From assembly GCF_001544795.2 (NCBI RefSeq), contig NZ_FCOI02000031.1:28616-92615 (forward strand): a stretch of DNA of 64,000 nt. Direction: 5' to 3'. Numbering within the stretch: the stretch's first letter is position 1; every line of letters begins with the position of its first letter. A program made the position numbers and the translations under genes. Of the stretch, positions 50,312 to 58,656 are shown one piece after another. This DNA comes from Caballeronia temeraria. Lineage in GTDB: Bacteria; Pseudomonadota; Gammaproteobacteria; Burkholderiales; Burkholderiaceae. The notes under the pieces are model-generated. The model saw only the letters and a list, made by a program, of their open reading frames with translations. It did no database searches and was not told the DNA's origin.

Positions 50312-51613
50312 ATGTCCGACATCAGTATCGTCTGGGACCCTGCGAACAGTCGGGGTGACTGGTCGTTCGAGCCGTTTGCGGTCGCAGGGCAGCAGGTCAA
50401 TGTCGCGAGCCCTGTTCCATTCGGCTACGGCGATGGCGTGACGACACAGTTCGCTCTGACGCCGACTGCCGGAGCGATCAGCGCGATTCTATCGGCGCAG
50501 ATCTACCGCAACGACTGGCAAGGCAATCAACTGCTGAATTCGGTGCCGCGCACGAACGGTGTCGGCATGTCGGAGGACTACACGACGTCAGCGTGGACCA
50601 AGACGCGCGGTACGGTTACGACACCGGGCACGCAGTTGACGCTGCGAGGCACGCCTGCAGAGAAACTCGTCGAAGATACGAGCGCGACGACGACGCACTT
50701 CATTCAGCGCGCGACGGCTGCGAGTTACAGCACCGGCGATTATGTATGCGTCTCGGGCATTTTCCACACTGCGGAGCGTACGCAGATCCGGTTGGGCGTC
50801 GGGGCTAGCGCCGCATTCGCTTCGACGTCTGTCATCGCGGACCTGAACGCGCAGACAACTGTGACATTCTCGGGGTCGCCGGTCGCATCAGGAATTATCT
50901 CGTTGGGCAACGGCTGGTATCGCGTATGGTGCACTACGCAGGCCATCGGTTCCGGTGGCGCGACGCCGCAGGCCATTCTCGCGAATGGCGGAACGTCCAG
51001 CTACACAGGCGACGGCGCGAGTGGCCTATACGTCGACGCCATTCAGACGGAAGTCGTGTCACTCGCCGCGCCCGGACCGACGTCCTACATCGCGTGCCCG
51101 TCGACTGCCGCCGTCACGGTCACTGACTACACGCTGATATCGAATGGAGCGCTGGCTCTCGCTGCTGCGGCGCTTCCCGGCGCAATTCTTTCTTGGTCAG
51201 GCGCTTATCTGTCGAACGCTGCGAGCGGCGGTTACCTTGAAACCGGCAACGATCTGCAGACGGCTGTCTTGCTAAGCCTTTTCACGGATCGAGTTGCGAA
51301 CGTCGACGACATTATTCCGGACGGCACAGGGGATCCGCGCGGCTGGTGGGGCGATCTCGACGAGGAGAGCCCAATCGGTTCGCGTCTCTGGCTGCTCGAT
51401 CGGTCGAAGCAGACGCAAGAGGTCCTCAACAATGCTCGCGACTACATCGTCGAGGCGTTGCAATGGCTCGTTGACGATGGCGTTGTCGCGAGCATGGATG
51501 TTCAGACGGAATGGACTCGCGACACGTTTCTCGGCGCGCAGATCACGCTCTATCAACCGGCCGGCCCTAGCGTCTCACTGACTTACGCATGGGCGTGGCA
51601 ACAGCTCACCTGA
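50312..51613 (+). CDS. Baseplate gp46-like protein with inserted carbohydrate-binding-like domain
   Basis: A protein of 433 residues; Mu gp46 is only about a third of this. The gp46 core is split: residues 1-24 (ISIVWDPANSRGDWSFE) and ~305-433 (LETGNDLQTAVLLSLFTDRV, DPRGWWGD, ARDYIVEALQWLVDDGVV). Between them is an insert: GYGDGVTTQFALTP with YRNDWQGNQLL, then ~86-270 (EDYTTSAWTK, KLVEDTSATTTHFIQ, NGWYRVWC, YTGDGASGLYVDAIQ, TSYIACPSTAAVTV), a module common in phage tail fibres and thought to bind carbohydrate. Such a module in a baseplate wedge is unusual. Confidence 0.86.
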   Translation: MSDISIVWDPANSRGDWSFEPFAVAGQQVNVASPVPFGYGDGVTTQFALTPTAGAISAILSAQIYRNDWQGNQLLNSVPRTNGVGMSEDYTTSAWTKTRGTVTTPGTQLTLRGTPAEKLVEDTSATTTHFIQRATAASYSTGDYVCVSGIFHTAERTQIRLGVGASAAFASTSVIADLNAQTTVTFSGSPVASGIISLGNGWYRVWCTTQAIGSGGATPQAILANGGTSSYTGDGASGLYVDAIQTEVVSLAAPGPTSYIACPSTAAVTVTDYTLISNGALALAAAALPGAILSWSGAYLSNAASGGYLETGNDLQTAVLLSLFTDRVANVDDIIPDGTGDPRGWWGDLDEESPIGSRLWLLDRSKQTQEVLNNARDYIVEALQWLVDDGVVASMDVQTEWTRDTFLGAQITLYQPAGPSVSLTYAWAWQQLT

Positions 51614-51614
51614 T

Positions 51615-52778
51615 ATGCCATTCCAACGAAAAACGCTCTCCACCTTGATCAGCGAGGTGGCGGCCGACATCAACTCGGCTTTGCAGGGTGCTGATGCAAC
51701 GCTGCGGCGCACGGTTCTGAAGGTCGTCGGGAAAGTGCAGGCTCGGATGTCGAACCTGCAGATGGGCTATCTCGATTGGATCGCGAAGCAGTCGGTGCCG
51801 TTCACAGCAGAGGACGAATACCTCGAAGGATGGGCGGCGCTCAAGAAGGTCTATCGTAAGGCGGCGACGCCGGCGCAGTTGACGGCAGCGTTCGCTGGCG
51901 TCACGGGAACGGTGCTTAATGTCGGGACGCAGGTGGTGCGCAGCGATGGCGCGACATATACGACGGGCGCAACAGCGACGGTGGACGGAACGGGATTGCT
52001 TTCGGTGACGATCGTCGCGACGGTGGTGGGCGCGGCCGGTAACGCGGATCCGGGCACGACGGTGGCGCTCGGCGCTGCGGTCTCTGGATTGCAGTCATCC
52101 GGGACGATCACGGGCACGGTCGCATCGGGCTCAGACATCGAAGAGAACGATGATCTGCGCACGCGAATGCTCGCCGCTTACCAGAGCACGCCGCAAGGCG
52201 GCGACATGAACGACTATGTCGGCTGGGCGCTTGCAGTGCCTGGTGTGACGCGTGCGTGGTGTGCGCCGAACGGCTTCGGCGCCGGGACGGTCGTGATCTA
52301 TACGATGTGGGACTCGGCAGAGGCCTCGCACAACGGATTCCCTCAGGGCACGAACGGCTGCTCCCAGTACGACAAGGGGCCGGGCGGCACACCGCGCGGC
52401 ACAGTCGCAACGGGGGATCAGCTCGTTGTCGCCGATACGATCGTCAATGAGCAACCTGTGACAGCACTCGTCTATTCGTGTGCGCCGGTGGCGAACAGTC
52501 TGACGTTCACGCTCTCTGGTTTGATGAGCACATCGACCTCGACGCGCGCGGCAATAGCCGCGGCCATCTCTGATGTCTTGTTCCGCAATGGTGACCCCCG
52601 CGCTGGCACGATTAATCGCTCGGACATCGAATCGGCCATCGCTTCTGTGTCCAGCACGAGCGGCTTCGTGATCACGCTCGTTCAGGGCGTCGTGGGAGTA
52701 ACGACGACGACCTATCCGGGGAACATCACAAGTGGGTTTGGTCAGCTTCCGGTGCTCGCCGGCGTGAATTACGTTTGA
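51615..52778 (+). CDS. Baseplate J-like protein (Mu gp47)
   Basis: A protein of 387 residues. LSTLISEVAADINSALQGAD, VTGTVLNVGTQVVRSDGATY, EENDDLRTRMLAAYQSTPQG and VGWALAVPGVTRAWCAPNGF are baseplate_J motifs. It forms the baseplate wedge with gp46 and gp48. Confidence 0.94.
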   Translation: MPFQRKTLSTLISEVAADINSALQGADATLRRTVLKVVGKVQARMSNLQMGYLDWIAKQSVPFTAEDEYLEGWAALKKVYRKAATPAQLTAAFAGVTGTVLNVGTQVVRSDGATYTTGATATVDGTGLLSVTIVATVVGAAGNADPGTTVALGAAVSGLQSSGTITGTVASGSDIEENDDLRTRMLAAYQSTPQGGDMNDYVGWALAVPGVTRAWCAPNGFGAGTVVIYTMWDSAEASHNGFPQGTNGCSQYDKGPGGTPRGTVATGDQLVVADTIVNEQPVTALVYSCAPVANSLTFTLSGLMSTSTSTRAAIAAAISDVLFRNGDPRAGTINRSDIESAIASVSSTSGFVITLVQGVVGVTTTTYPGNITSGFGQLPVLAGVNYV

Positions 52779-52785
52779 GGCATCC

Positions 52786-53382
52786 ATGCTCGCACCGAAT
52801 TTCAAGGCAGCCGATTTCCTCGCTGCGATGCAGGCGTTATTGCCGCGCGGTCGTGTATGGCCGCGCGATCCAGATGCTGTCCAGACGAAGGTCTTGTCGG
52901 GATTGACTCCTTCGTACGAGCGGCAGACTGCGCGGGCGAATTACCTTCTGGTCGACGCGTTCCCCTCGACGACATACGAGCTTTTGCCGGAGTGGGAGTC
53001 GACCCTTGGGCTACCTGATCCGTGTGCCGGTGAGGCACCGACTATTCCGGCCCGGCGCGCGCAGGTAATCGCGCGTCTCACCGCGACGGGAGGCGCATCA
53101 ATTCCACAGCTAGTGGCGTTCGCGGCATCGCTCGGCTACTCGGTGACGATCACCCAATACACGCAGGCGCGCGCTGGATTGCTGCGGGCCGGGCAACCGG
53201 TCAACGGCTATGACTGGAACTTTGCTTGGAAGATCATCGCTCCGCTTAACACCGTCGTCCGCGCGGTAGCAGGGTCAATGGCTGCCGGTGATCCTCTTTC
53301 CTCGTGGGGAAATGCAGTTCTTGAGTGTGAGTTTCGCGCTGTGATGCCGGCTCACACGGTCCCAATTTTTGCTTACGCATAA
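52786..53382 (+). CDS. Baseplate protein gp48-like (DUF2313)
   Basis: A protein of 198 residues, near Mu gp48 in length. AMQALLPRGRVWPRDPDAVQ, ELLPEWESTLGLPDPC and RRAQVIARLTATGGASIPQL are DUF2313 motifs. It links the wedge to the tail fibre. Confidence 0.92.
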   Translation: MLAPNFKAADFLAAMQALLPRGRVWPRDPDAVQTKVLSGLTPSYERQTARANYLLVDAFPSTTYELLPEWESTLGLPDPCAGEAPTIPARRAQVIARLTATGGASIPQLVAFAASLGYSVTITQYTQARAGLLRAGQPVNGYDWNFAWKIIAPLNTVVRAVAGSMAAGDPLSSWGNAVLECEFRAVMPAHTVPIFAYA

Positions 53383-53390
53383 GAGGTCAC

Positions 53391-53930
53391 ATGCAACGCA
53401 TTGATGATGCAACCGCGGCGACGAGTTTGCCGACACCAGAGGCGGCGGGCACGCCAGGCTACTTCACGGAGGGAAATCCAACCGCTGGCACGCCCGCGAC
53501 CAACGTGCGTGGGTCATGGCTCAACATGATCCAAGAAGAGTTGATGGCTGTCGTTACGGCTGGCGGGGTCACGCCTAGCAAGACAACGTACAACCAGGTC
53601 TATCAGGCATTGCAAGCGCTCTTCCAACAGAAGTCGGCTTTCGCCGCTAGCCTTGGGGGCGTTGGTTATTTGAAGATTCCCTCGCCTGTCGGCACGTTTA
53701 TCCTTCAGTGGGGAACCTCAGCAACCCTAGCAGCGAACACAGTTATTGGCGTCACGTTTCCCGTCGCTTTTCCCAGCGCATGTGTTGCCGCGTTTGCGAA
53801 CCCGGTAGATCCGGGCACGACAGCGTCATATCGCGTCAACGTTACGACCGTCTCGAAAACGGGCGCGGTTATAGGCTGCACATACAGCTCGCCGGCATTT
53901 CCCGCCTTCTGGTTTGCAATTGGATACTGA
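53391..53930 (+). CDS. Short tail fibre protein
   Basis: A protein of 179 residues. The front (ATNVRGSWLNMIQEELMAVV, TYNQVYQALQALFQQK) is the usual attachment region of short fibres after gp48, and the end (VTFPVAFPSACVAAFANPVD, YSSPAFPAFWFAIGY) resembles the gp53-like fibre tip. Much shorter than most fibres; host range may depend partly on the gp46 insert. Confidence 0.83.
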   Translation: MQRIDDATAATSLPTPEAAGTPGYFTEGNPTAGTPATNVRGSWLNMIQEELMAVVTAGGVTPSKTTYNQVYQALQALFQQKSAFAASLGGVGYLKIPSPVGTFILQWGTSATLAANTVIGVTFPVAFPSACVAAFANPVDPGTTASYRVNVTTVSKTGAVIGCTYSSPAFPAFWFAIGY

Positions 53931-53931
53931 C

Positions 53932-54354
53932 ATGGGCCAAAAACAAGCAGCATACGACGCAAGCGGCGCGCTGATCGCCTTCTACGACACCGAAGACAGC
54001 CCGGCACCTGTGGGCGCTGACGTTGTCGACATCTCCAACGATCTCTGGCTCTCGCTGCTCGAAGCACAGTCTCAAGGAAAGCGCTTGATTCGCGGTGAAG
54101 ACGGCGCCCCAGTGACTGCCGATCCATTGCCGCCGGATGCAGGTCAGGTCTTGACGATCAACAGTGCGCGGCGCGACAGCCTACTTGCGACCGCCGCGCT
54201 GGCGATCGCGCCACTTCAAGACGCAGTTGATCTTGACGATGCGACTGACGAAGAAGCAGCGCTTTTGAAGCAGTGGAAGCAGTATCGCGTCGCCGTTAAT
54301 CGAGTGGACCTCACTCAATGGCCGGTGCAATGGCCGGCGCTCCCTGGAGCTTAA
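53932..54354 (+). CDS. Tail fibre assembly protein
   Basis: A protein of 140 residues one base after the fibre stop. AAYDASGALIAFYDTEDSPA, LWLSLLEAQSQGKRLIRGED and WKQYRVAVNRVDLTQWPVQW match the Tfa/caudoviral fibre assembly chaperone family. Confidence 0.87.
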   Translation: MGQKQAAYDASGALIAFYDTEDSPAPVGADVVDISNDLWLSLLEAQSQGKRLIRGEDGAPVTADPLPPDAGQVLTINSARRDSLLATAALAIAPLQDAVDLDDATDEEAALLKQWKQYRVAVNRVDLTQWPVQWPALPGA

Positions 54355-54494
54355 TCAGTTGCTTGCGAGCAGCTTGTCGAGGTTGCGTGTGACGGGCTGC
54401 GCCAAGACCTAGTGGTCGAACTAGTTCAGGGAGCGTCGCGTCGCCGTTCCATGTAAGCCAATTGGCCTATGTGGCAAGAGAAGATATTTAACCA

Positions 54495-54518
54495 AACCGC
54501 CCACGAGGCGGTTTTTTT
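54495..54518 (+). terminator. Terminator after the tail module
   Basis: AACCGCC (54495-54501) pairs with GGCGGTT (54507-54513) and is followed by T5. It separates the tail genes from the lysis cassette. The rest of the 54355-54548 gap shows no gene. Confidence 0.85.
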
Positions 54519-54548
54519 ACGACCACCCACGGCGCACAAGGAGCCCGC

Positions 54549-54893
54549 ATGTCGGCATTACCGCACCCTCCAGATTCAGGTCGTAGCTGGTTCGACGGGA
54601 CGATCAATATCCCGACCGTCCTATCGGTGCTCTTCGCGGCGGTGTCCGCGACGGGCTTTTGCATTGGGCTCTACAACAACGTTTCTCAGCGTGTCTTGTT
54701 GCTCGAAGAGCGTGATCGACAGCAGGAAGTCCACTTCCAAGCCATCGAACGCGATCAGGCCGCGCTGCGCAGCGACGTGAAGGATCAGCTCAAGGCAATT
54801 GGCTCCGACATCAAGGACACGAATTCTAAGCTGGATCAGTTGCTGTACAACCGCGCCGGCGTGCGGCCGGAAACCAGAGGGTGGACGCGATGA
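54549..54893 (+). CDS. Membrane protein with coiled coil, first of lysis cassette
   Basis: A protein of 114 residues. One membrane helix (TVLSVLFAAVSATGFCIGLY) is followed by a coiled coil (EERDRQQEVHFQAIERDQAA and on). Such proteins are common beside holins and may be an antiholin or accessory; not certain. ATGA overlap with the holin gene. Confidence 0.7.
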   Translation: MSALPHPPDSGRSWFDGTINIPTVLSVLFAAVSATGFCIGLYNNVSQRVLLLEERDRQQEVHFQAIERDQAALRSDVKDQLKAIGSDIKDTNSKLDQLLYNRAGVRPETRGWTR

Positions 54894-55162
54894 ATTTGAA
54901 ACTTACTCTCGCCGATAACTGGCGGCAACTTCACCGACGCGGGACGGTAATCGCGGGCGCGGCGTTCACCGCGCTCGTCGGCGCGGGGCCGCTCATCGCG
55001 CAAGCATGGGCAGGCATGCCTGCCGAACTCAAGGCGGCGATTCCACAGAACGTACAGCAGTGGATCGGCTATACGGCGTTCGGGCTGGGCTTTCTGGCGC
55101 TGCGCTACACGTCGGTGCGGCGAAAGGATAAGGAGGGCGGTGATGGCGCGGATCAAACCTGA
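54890..55162 (+). CDS. Holin-like protein
   Basis: A protein of 90 residues with two hydrophobic segments (TVIAGAAFTALVGAGPLIAQ and WIGYTAFGLGFLALRYTSV) and a charged C-terminus (RRKDKEGGDGADQT). Size, place before the endolysin and topology fit a phage holin; it overlaps the endolysin start by 20 bases. Confidence 0.82.
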   Translation: MNLKLTLADNWRQLHRRGTVIAGAAFTALVGAGPLIAQAWAGMPAELKAAIPQNVQQWIGYTAFGLGFLALRYTSVRRKDKEGGDGADQT

Positions 55163-55622
55163 AGAGGCTGGCGGGCAGAACGTCGTCGCCTTTCTTGACA
55201 TGCTCGCCGTGTCGGAAGGCACGTCGATCGATCCGGACAGCGACGACGGCTACAACGTGATCGTCGGTGGCGCGCTCTTCATCGGGTACGCGGATCATCC
55301 GCGACGCCTGGTGCAGTTGCCACGTCTCGGCATCGCTTCGACGGCTGCCGGCCGGTATCAGTTGCTCGCGCGCTATTTCGATGCGTACAAGAAGCAGCTT
55401 GGCCTACGCGACTTCTCGCCGATCTCGCAAGACAAGATCGCCATTCAGCAGATCCGCGAGCGCCGCGCAATTGACGACATTAACGCGGGACGCATCGAGC
55501 GCGCAATCGCGAAGTGCTCGAACATCTGGGCCAGTCTGCCCGGCAACAGCTATGGCCAATTCCAGCACAAGATTGAGACGCTCCGCGCGGCCTACATCCT
55601 CCATGGGGGCACCGTATGTTGA
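55143..55622 (+). CDS. Endolysin, lambda R-like (lytic transglycosylase)
   Basis: A protein of 159 residues; AGGAGG fits ATG 55143. FLDMLAVSEGTS has the catalytic Glu25, followed by GYNVIVGGALFIGYADHPRR, STAAGRYQLLARYFDAYKKQ and the C-terminal YGQFQHKI. It cleaves peptidoglycan glycan strands after holin opening. The end overlaps the i-spanin start. Confidence 0.9.
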   Translation: MARIKPEEAGGQNVVAFLDMLAVSEGTSIDPDSDDGYNVIVGGALFIGYADHPRRLVQLPRLGIASTAAGRYQLLARYFDAYKKQLGLRDFSPISQDKIAIQQIRERRAIDDINAGRIERAIAKCSNIWASLPGNSYGQFQHKIETLRAAYILHGGTVC

Positions 55623-55981
55623 GCCTGATTGTTCAATTCGGCCCGTGGGTCGTCGCGGCGCTCGCCGCAGTGTTCGGCTTTACGCGCGATCAGCAGGCGA
55701 AGACCGCGACCGCCCAGGCGAAACAGACGGTTGCCGAAGCAAATGCCGCAGTTCAGCAAGCGAAGACGCAAGTCGCCGAGGGGCGCGACAGCGAGGCGCA
55801 AGCTAATGCCGCCGCCGCGCGCGCGGGCGCCGATGCATCGAAGGAGAGAACTCATGTGGAAAACGACGTTGCTGCTTTGCCTGCTGGTGCCGCTGCTGTC
55901 GAGCTGCGAGACGAGTGGAGTCGACCAGGTGAAGACGCCGGTCGTGGAGCCGTTGGTGCAGGTCAAGACCCGAATCGTTGA
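55616..55981 (+). CDS. Inner membrane spanin (Rz-like)
   Basis: A protein of 121 residues. An N-terminal membrane helix (LIVQFGPWVVAALAAVFGF) is followed by an Ala/Gln/Lys-rich coiled coil (AKTATAQAKQTVAEANAAVQ). The outer spanin gene lies inside its 3' part in another frame, the classic Rz/Rz1 layout. Confidence 0.8.
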   Translation: MLSLIVQFGPWVVAALAAVFGFTRDQQAKTATAQAKQTVAEANAAVQQAKTQVAEGRDSEAQANAAAARAGADASKERTHVENDVAALPAGAAAVELRDEWSRPGEDAGRGAVGAGQDPNR

Positions 55982-56114
55982 CACGGCGTGCGACTGGACG
56001 AAGCCCATCTATGTGAGCGCGACGGACGTGCTCAGTGACGAGACGGCGAAAGCGATCCTCGCGCACAACAAGGCGGGCGCGGTCCAATGCGGCTGGAAGC
56101 CAACTGGCAGGTGA
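55854..56114 (+). CDS. Outer membrane spanin lipoprotein (Rz1-like)
   Basis: A protein of 86 residues with AAGGAGAG upstream. The signal LLLCLLVPLLSSC has a lipobox (LSSC) with Cys18. The mature part is short with two more Cys. It overlaps the i-spanin gene by 128 bases in another frame; the pair joins the two membranes for lysis. Confidence 0.85.
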   Translation: MWKTTLLLCLLVPLLSSCETSGVDQVKTPVVEPLVQVKTRIVDTACDWTKPIYVSATDVLSDETAKAILAHNKAGAVQCGWKPTGR

Positions 56115-56135
56115 GCAGCAGGCGCTCCAAATGAA

Positions 56136-56157
56136 AATCCCGCCATATGGCGGGATT
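56136..56157 (-). terminator. Hairpin after the lysis genes
   Basis: A perfect palindrome AATCCCGCC-ATAT-GGCGGGATT. On the minus strand TTTTCATTT follows; on the plus strand A-rich sequence follows. It may end leftward transcripts from the glycosyltransferase gene (its stop is ~200 bases away) and slow rightward ones. The 56158-56359 gap shows no gene. Confidence 0.6.
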
Positions 56158-56359
56158 CAAAAAAGCGGTCGTCATCGTCTTTCGCGCCGCTCGATTTCTG
56201 CAATCGTCTGCTTGCAGGATCTCCCGGCTCGACGGACAGTGGAGAGATCGAGCGCAACCCTCATTAAGTGATTGGTTTCGAGCCAGAAACATGGTTCCCG
56301 CTTCGATACGAACAGTAAGAAAGTCCTAATCGAAGAAAGTCAGCTTTCTCGATGCCTCG

Positions 56360-58432
56360 TTAGCGGGCGGCGAATGATATATGACGAATGCGCATCCCGA
56401 GTTCACGGACGTCGGCGCCCATCCCGATCGCCGAAGGAACAACGAAGGCTGGTGAGCGCACTTCGACCCCGATGACTGGGTAGCCATTTGATGCATCTGC
56501 TATTTCCTTAGCAGATAACCGATAGCTGAAATCTTCGCGATCAGCGGTCGAATGAATCGTCTCCGATCGCAGAAGTCTTCCATTCACCCATATGCTTAGC
56601 TTGGCCTTGGAAAGATCAGCGTATTTCTTGCGGTACAGTTCAACCGGCAACTCGCCGCTAATTTCGAGATCATGTCCCGATTCAAGAGCCTGTTTCGCGA
56701 AAGAAATGAACACTGCCCGGCCAGCCCATGCCGCATCCGGATTCTCTTCAGGCAGGTACGCGCCAATCAGTTTTTTGTTGCGAGCCGGGTCTGTCTGATC
56801 AAAACCTTTAGTGTCGGTGTACGTTTTACGAGTCGTCGCGCAGAGCATCGGGCTATCAACGTCAGACTCGACATGGCGACAGCTTGCCGCGTCAAGAGCG
56901 AGCTGATACTGATCCAAAAGATAGGAGCCTGCCCAATCAAGGCCTTTGGCACTGGTAACGGCGAAGACTGGTCCATTATGACTGTCCACGGCAGAGGCCA
57001 TCGCTCTTTGCAACTCACGGTTGAAGTCTGGGCCCGTCAAATTGGAATGAGGGGCGACCACACGTGGGTGATCCGCAAATTGAGGAACGAGATAAGCGAC
57101 TGGCTCGGGCGTTAAGGTCAACAAGAGTGAATCCTTCGGCAGCTTTGGCAGGTTCGAAGAAAAATATGGCCCATCGATCACATCTGCTCTGGCCAACTGC
57201 GGAGGCATAGTCAAAAGCCCAATTGCACAGAGGACGGCTATGGCTGCCATTAGGCCTTCGGCACGCTTACCTTGCTTGAGCTGGGAGACGATCAAAACAT
57301 ACGCCATGCTGACCGCTAACACCTCCAACAAGATCGCATATCGATAGATGCCGAAAATACTCACCCAAAGAACATACATGAGGAGGAATGACGTTGCGAG
57401 AAAAAATCTGATTCTTGCCTCATCAGTGCTTGCGCCAGGCCGCCAAATCTTGCGGACGCCCAAAGCGATCCATGCGAGTGCAATAGTCGAACCTATCAGG
57501 AGGCGTGGATCACGCATTAAGCCTTCATTGTGCAGTCTATTTTTATATATTGCACATACGAGAGGGAAGATAAACGCATCGAAAAAGGATTTCGGCAAAA
57601 ACCGATTATCAATCATCGACCGGTTGTCGAGCAGTGGCGAGTTAAATAGAGAATTGAAGAAAGGAAACAAGGGGTTGTGAAAGTTTTTGTACAGCATCCA
57701 CATCCAAAACCCATCCGTCAGTGCAAATCCAATGATGCCGCCGATGACGTAACAAACGAGGGCACGAATCACACCCTCACGATTTCTGAGTAACCAAGGA
57801 AGGGCAATCGTCAATGCGACCACTTGTGTGGCGGCTGTGAGTTTCAGCCCTACTGCCCCACCAAAGAGAAGTCCGGCAATTGCATACAATGCGTGCGTTT
57901 TGCGATTACTACGATAGGCGCTTAAGAGAGCCCAGAGTCCGCCTAACACAAGGACAAGAACGGGCCACTCGTTGGTCGTTGTGCCGGCCTGCGCGATAGC
58001 TGCGGCCCCTGTTACAGACAGTACGATGCCAACAAGCTTAACGATCATCGCTTGCGCTCCTGCGCTTTCATCAGCGATGAGTAGGGGGAAAATTCTCCAC
58101 AGAATATATGCCGTTGCGCCAACCGGAAGTCCCAGCAAGAACACGGTGATTCCATCAGGCAAGCGATGCTGAATGACAAAGAAGATCGCGTCCAAGACCG
58201 GGTTGAAAAAGGTCTGTAGCTGTGCCGGGTAAAGATCCACTCCCCATGGCCGATGGAGAAGCGCCCAACCGTTATAAAGATGATAATTAAGCAGGTCCCA
58301 ATTGACGTCTTTCCCTAGCTTGAGCGAGAGAATACCGCCTACCAACAAAAATACTCCGCAAACCATAATTTCTGAGATATGGCCTCGTTTGCTCTCGGCA
58401 GCGGGTGCCAAGCCCGACCTTTCAATTTTCAT
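56360..58432 (-). CDS. Membrane glycosyltransferase-like protein (GT-C fold), prophage cargo
   Basis: A protein of 690 residues. About ten to twelve membrane helices occupy ~20-430; the first loop has NWDLLNYHLYNGWALLHRPW, like the acidic first-loop motif of GT-C enzymes that use lipid-linked sugars. A soluble periplasmic part follows (~430-690, LIGAYLPEENPDAAWAGRAV). It is more AT-rich than the phage genes and uses rarer codons, and it points against the late operon. Likely role: O-antigen or other surface glycan change in the lysogen. Donor and acceptor cannot be told. Confidence 0.7.
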   Translation of the reverse strand: MKIERSGLAPAAESKRGHISEIMVCGVFLLVGGILSLKLGKDVNWDLLNYHLYNGWALLHRPWGVDLYPAQLQTFFNPVLDAIFFVIQHRLPDGITVFLLGLPVGATAYILWRIFPLLIADESAGAQAMIVKLVGIVLSVTGAAAIAQAGTTTNEWPVLVLVLGGLWALLSAYRSNRKTHALYAIAGLLFGGAVGLKLTAATQVVALTIALPWLLRNREGVIRALVCYVIGGIIGFALTDGFWMWMLYKNFHNPLFPFFNSLFNSPLLDNRSMIDNRFLPKSFFDAFIFPLVCAIYKNRLHNEGLMRDPRLLIGSTIALAWIALGVRKIWRPGASTDEARIRFFLATSFLLMYVLWVSIFGIYRYAILLEVLAVSMAYVLIVSQLKQGKRAEGLMAAIAVLCAIGLLTMPPQLARADVIDGPYFSSNLPKLPKDSLLLTLTPEPVAYLVPQFADHPRVVAPHSNLTGPDFNRELQRAMASAVDSHNGPVFAVTSAKGLDWAGSYLLDQYQLALDAASCRHVESDVDSPMLCATTRKTYTDTKGFDQTDPARNKKLIGAYLPEENPDAAWAGRAVFISFAKQALESGHDLEISGELPVELYRKKYADLSKAKLSIWVNGRLLRSETIHSTADREDFSYRLSAKEIADASNGYPVIGVEVRSPAFVVPSAIGMGADVRELGMRIRHISFAAR

Positions 58433-58656
58433 ACAAAACCCTCGGAATAAGCGTGTGATTCTAGCATTGGCCGCAGTTTTCGAAGAGTCGGAGTGACTGA
58501 CGACCCTCCGTAATCAGAAATGCCCAACGGACAAAACAGCCGCAACGACGCAACGTCGCGTCCTACGACCTCTAGTGTTGCGAATACGCGACGAAAGGGC
58601 AGATGTGCCCACAAGCGTCGGAGATGAGAGAGCCTACCGCTTGGAGGGTATTGATG

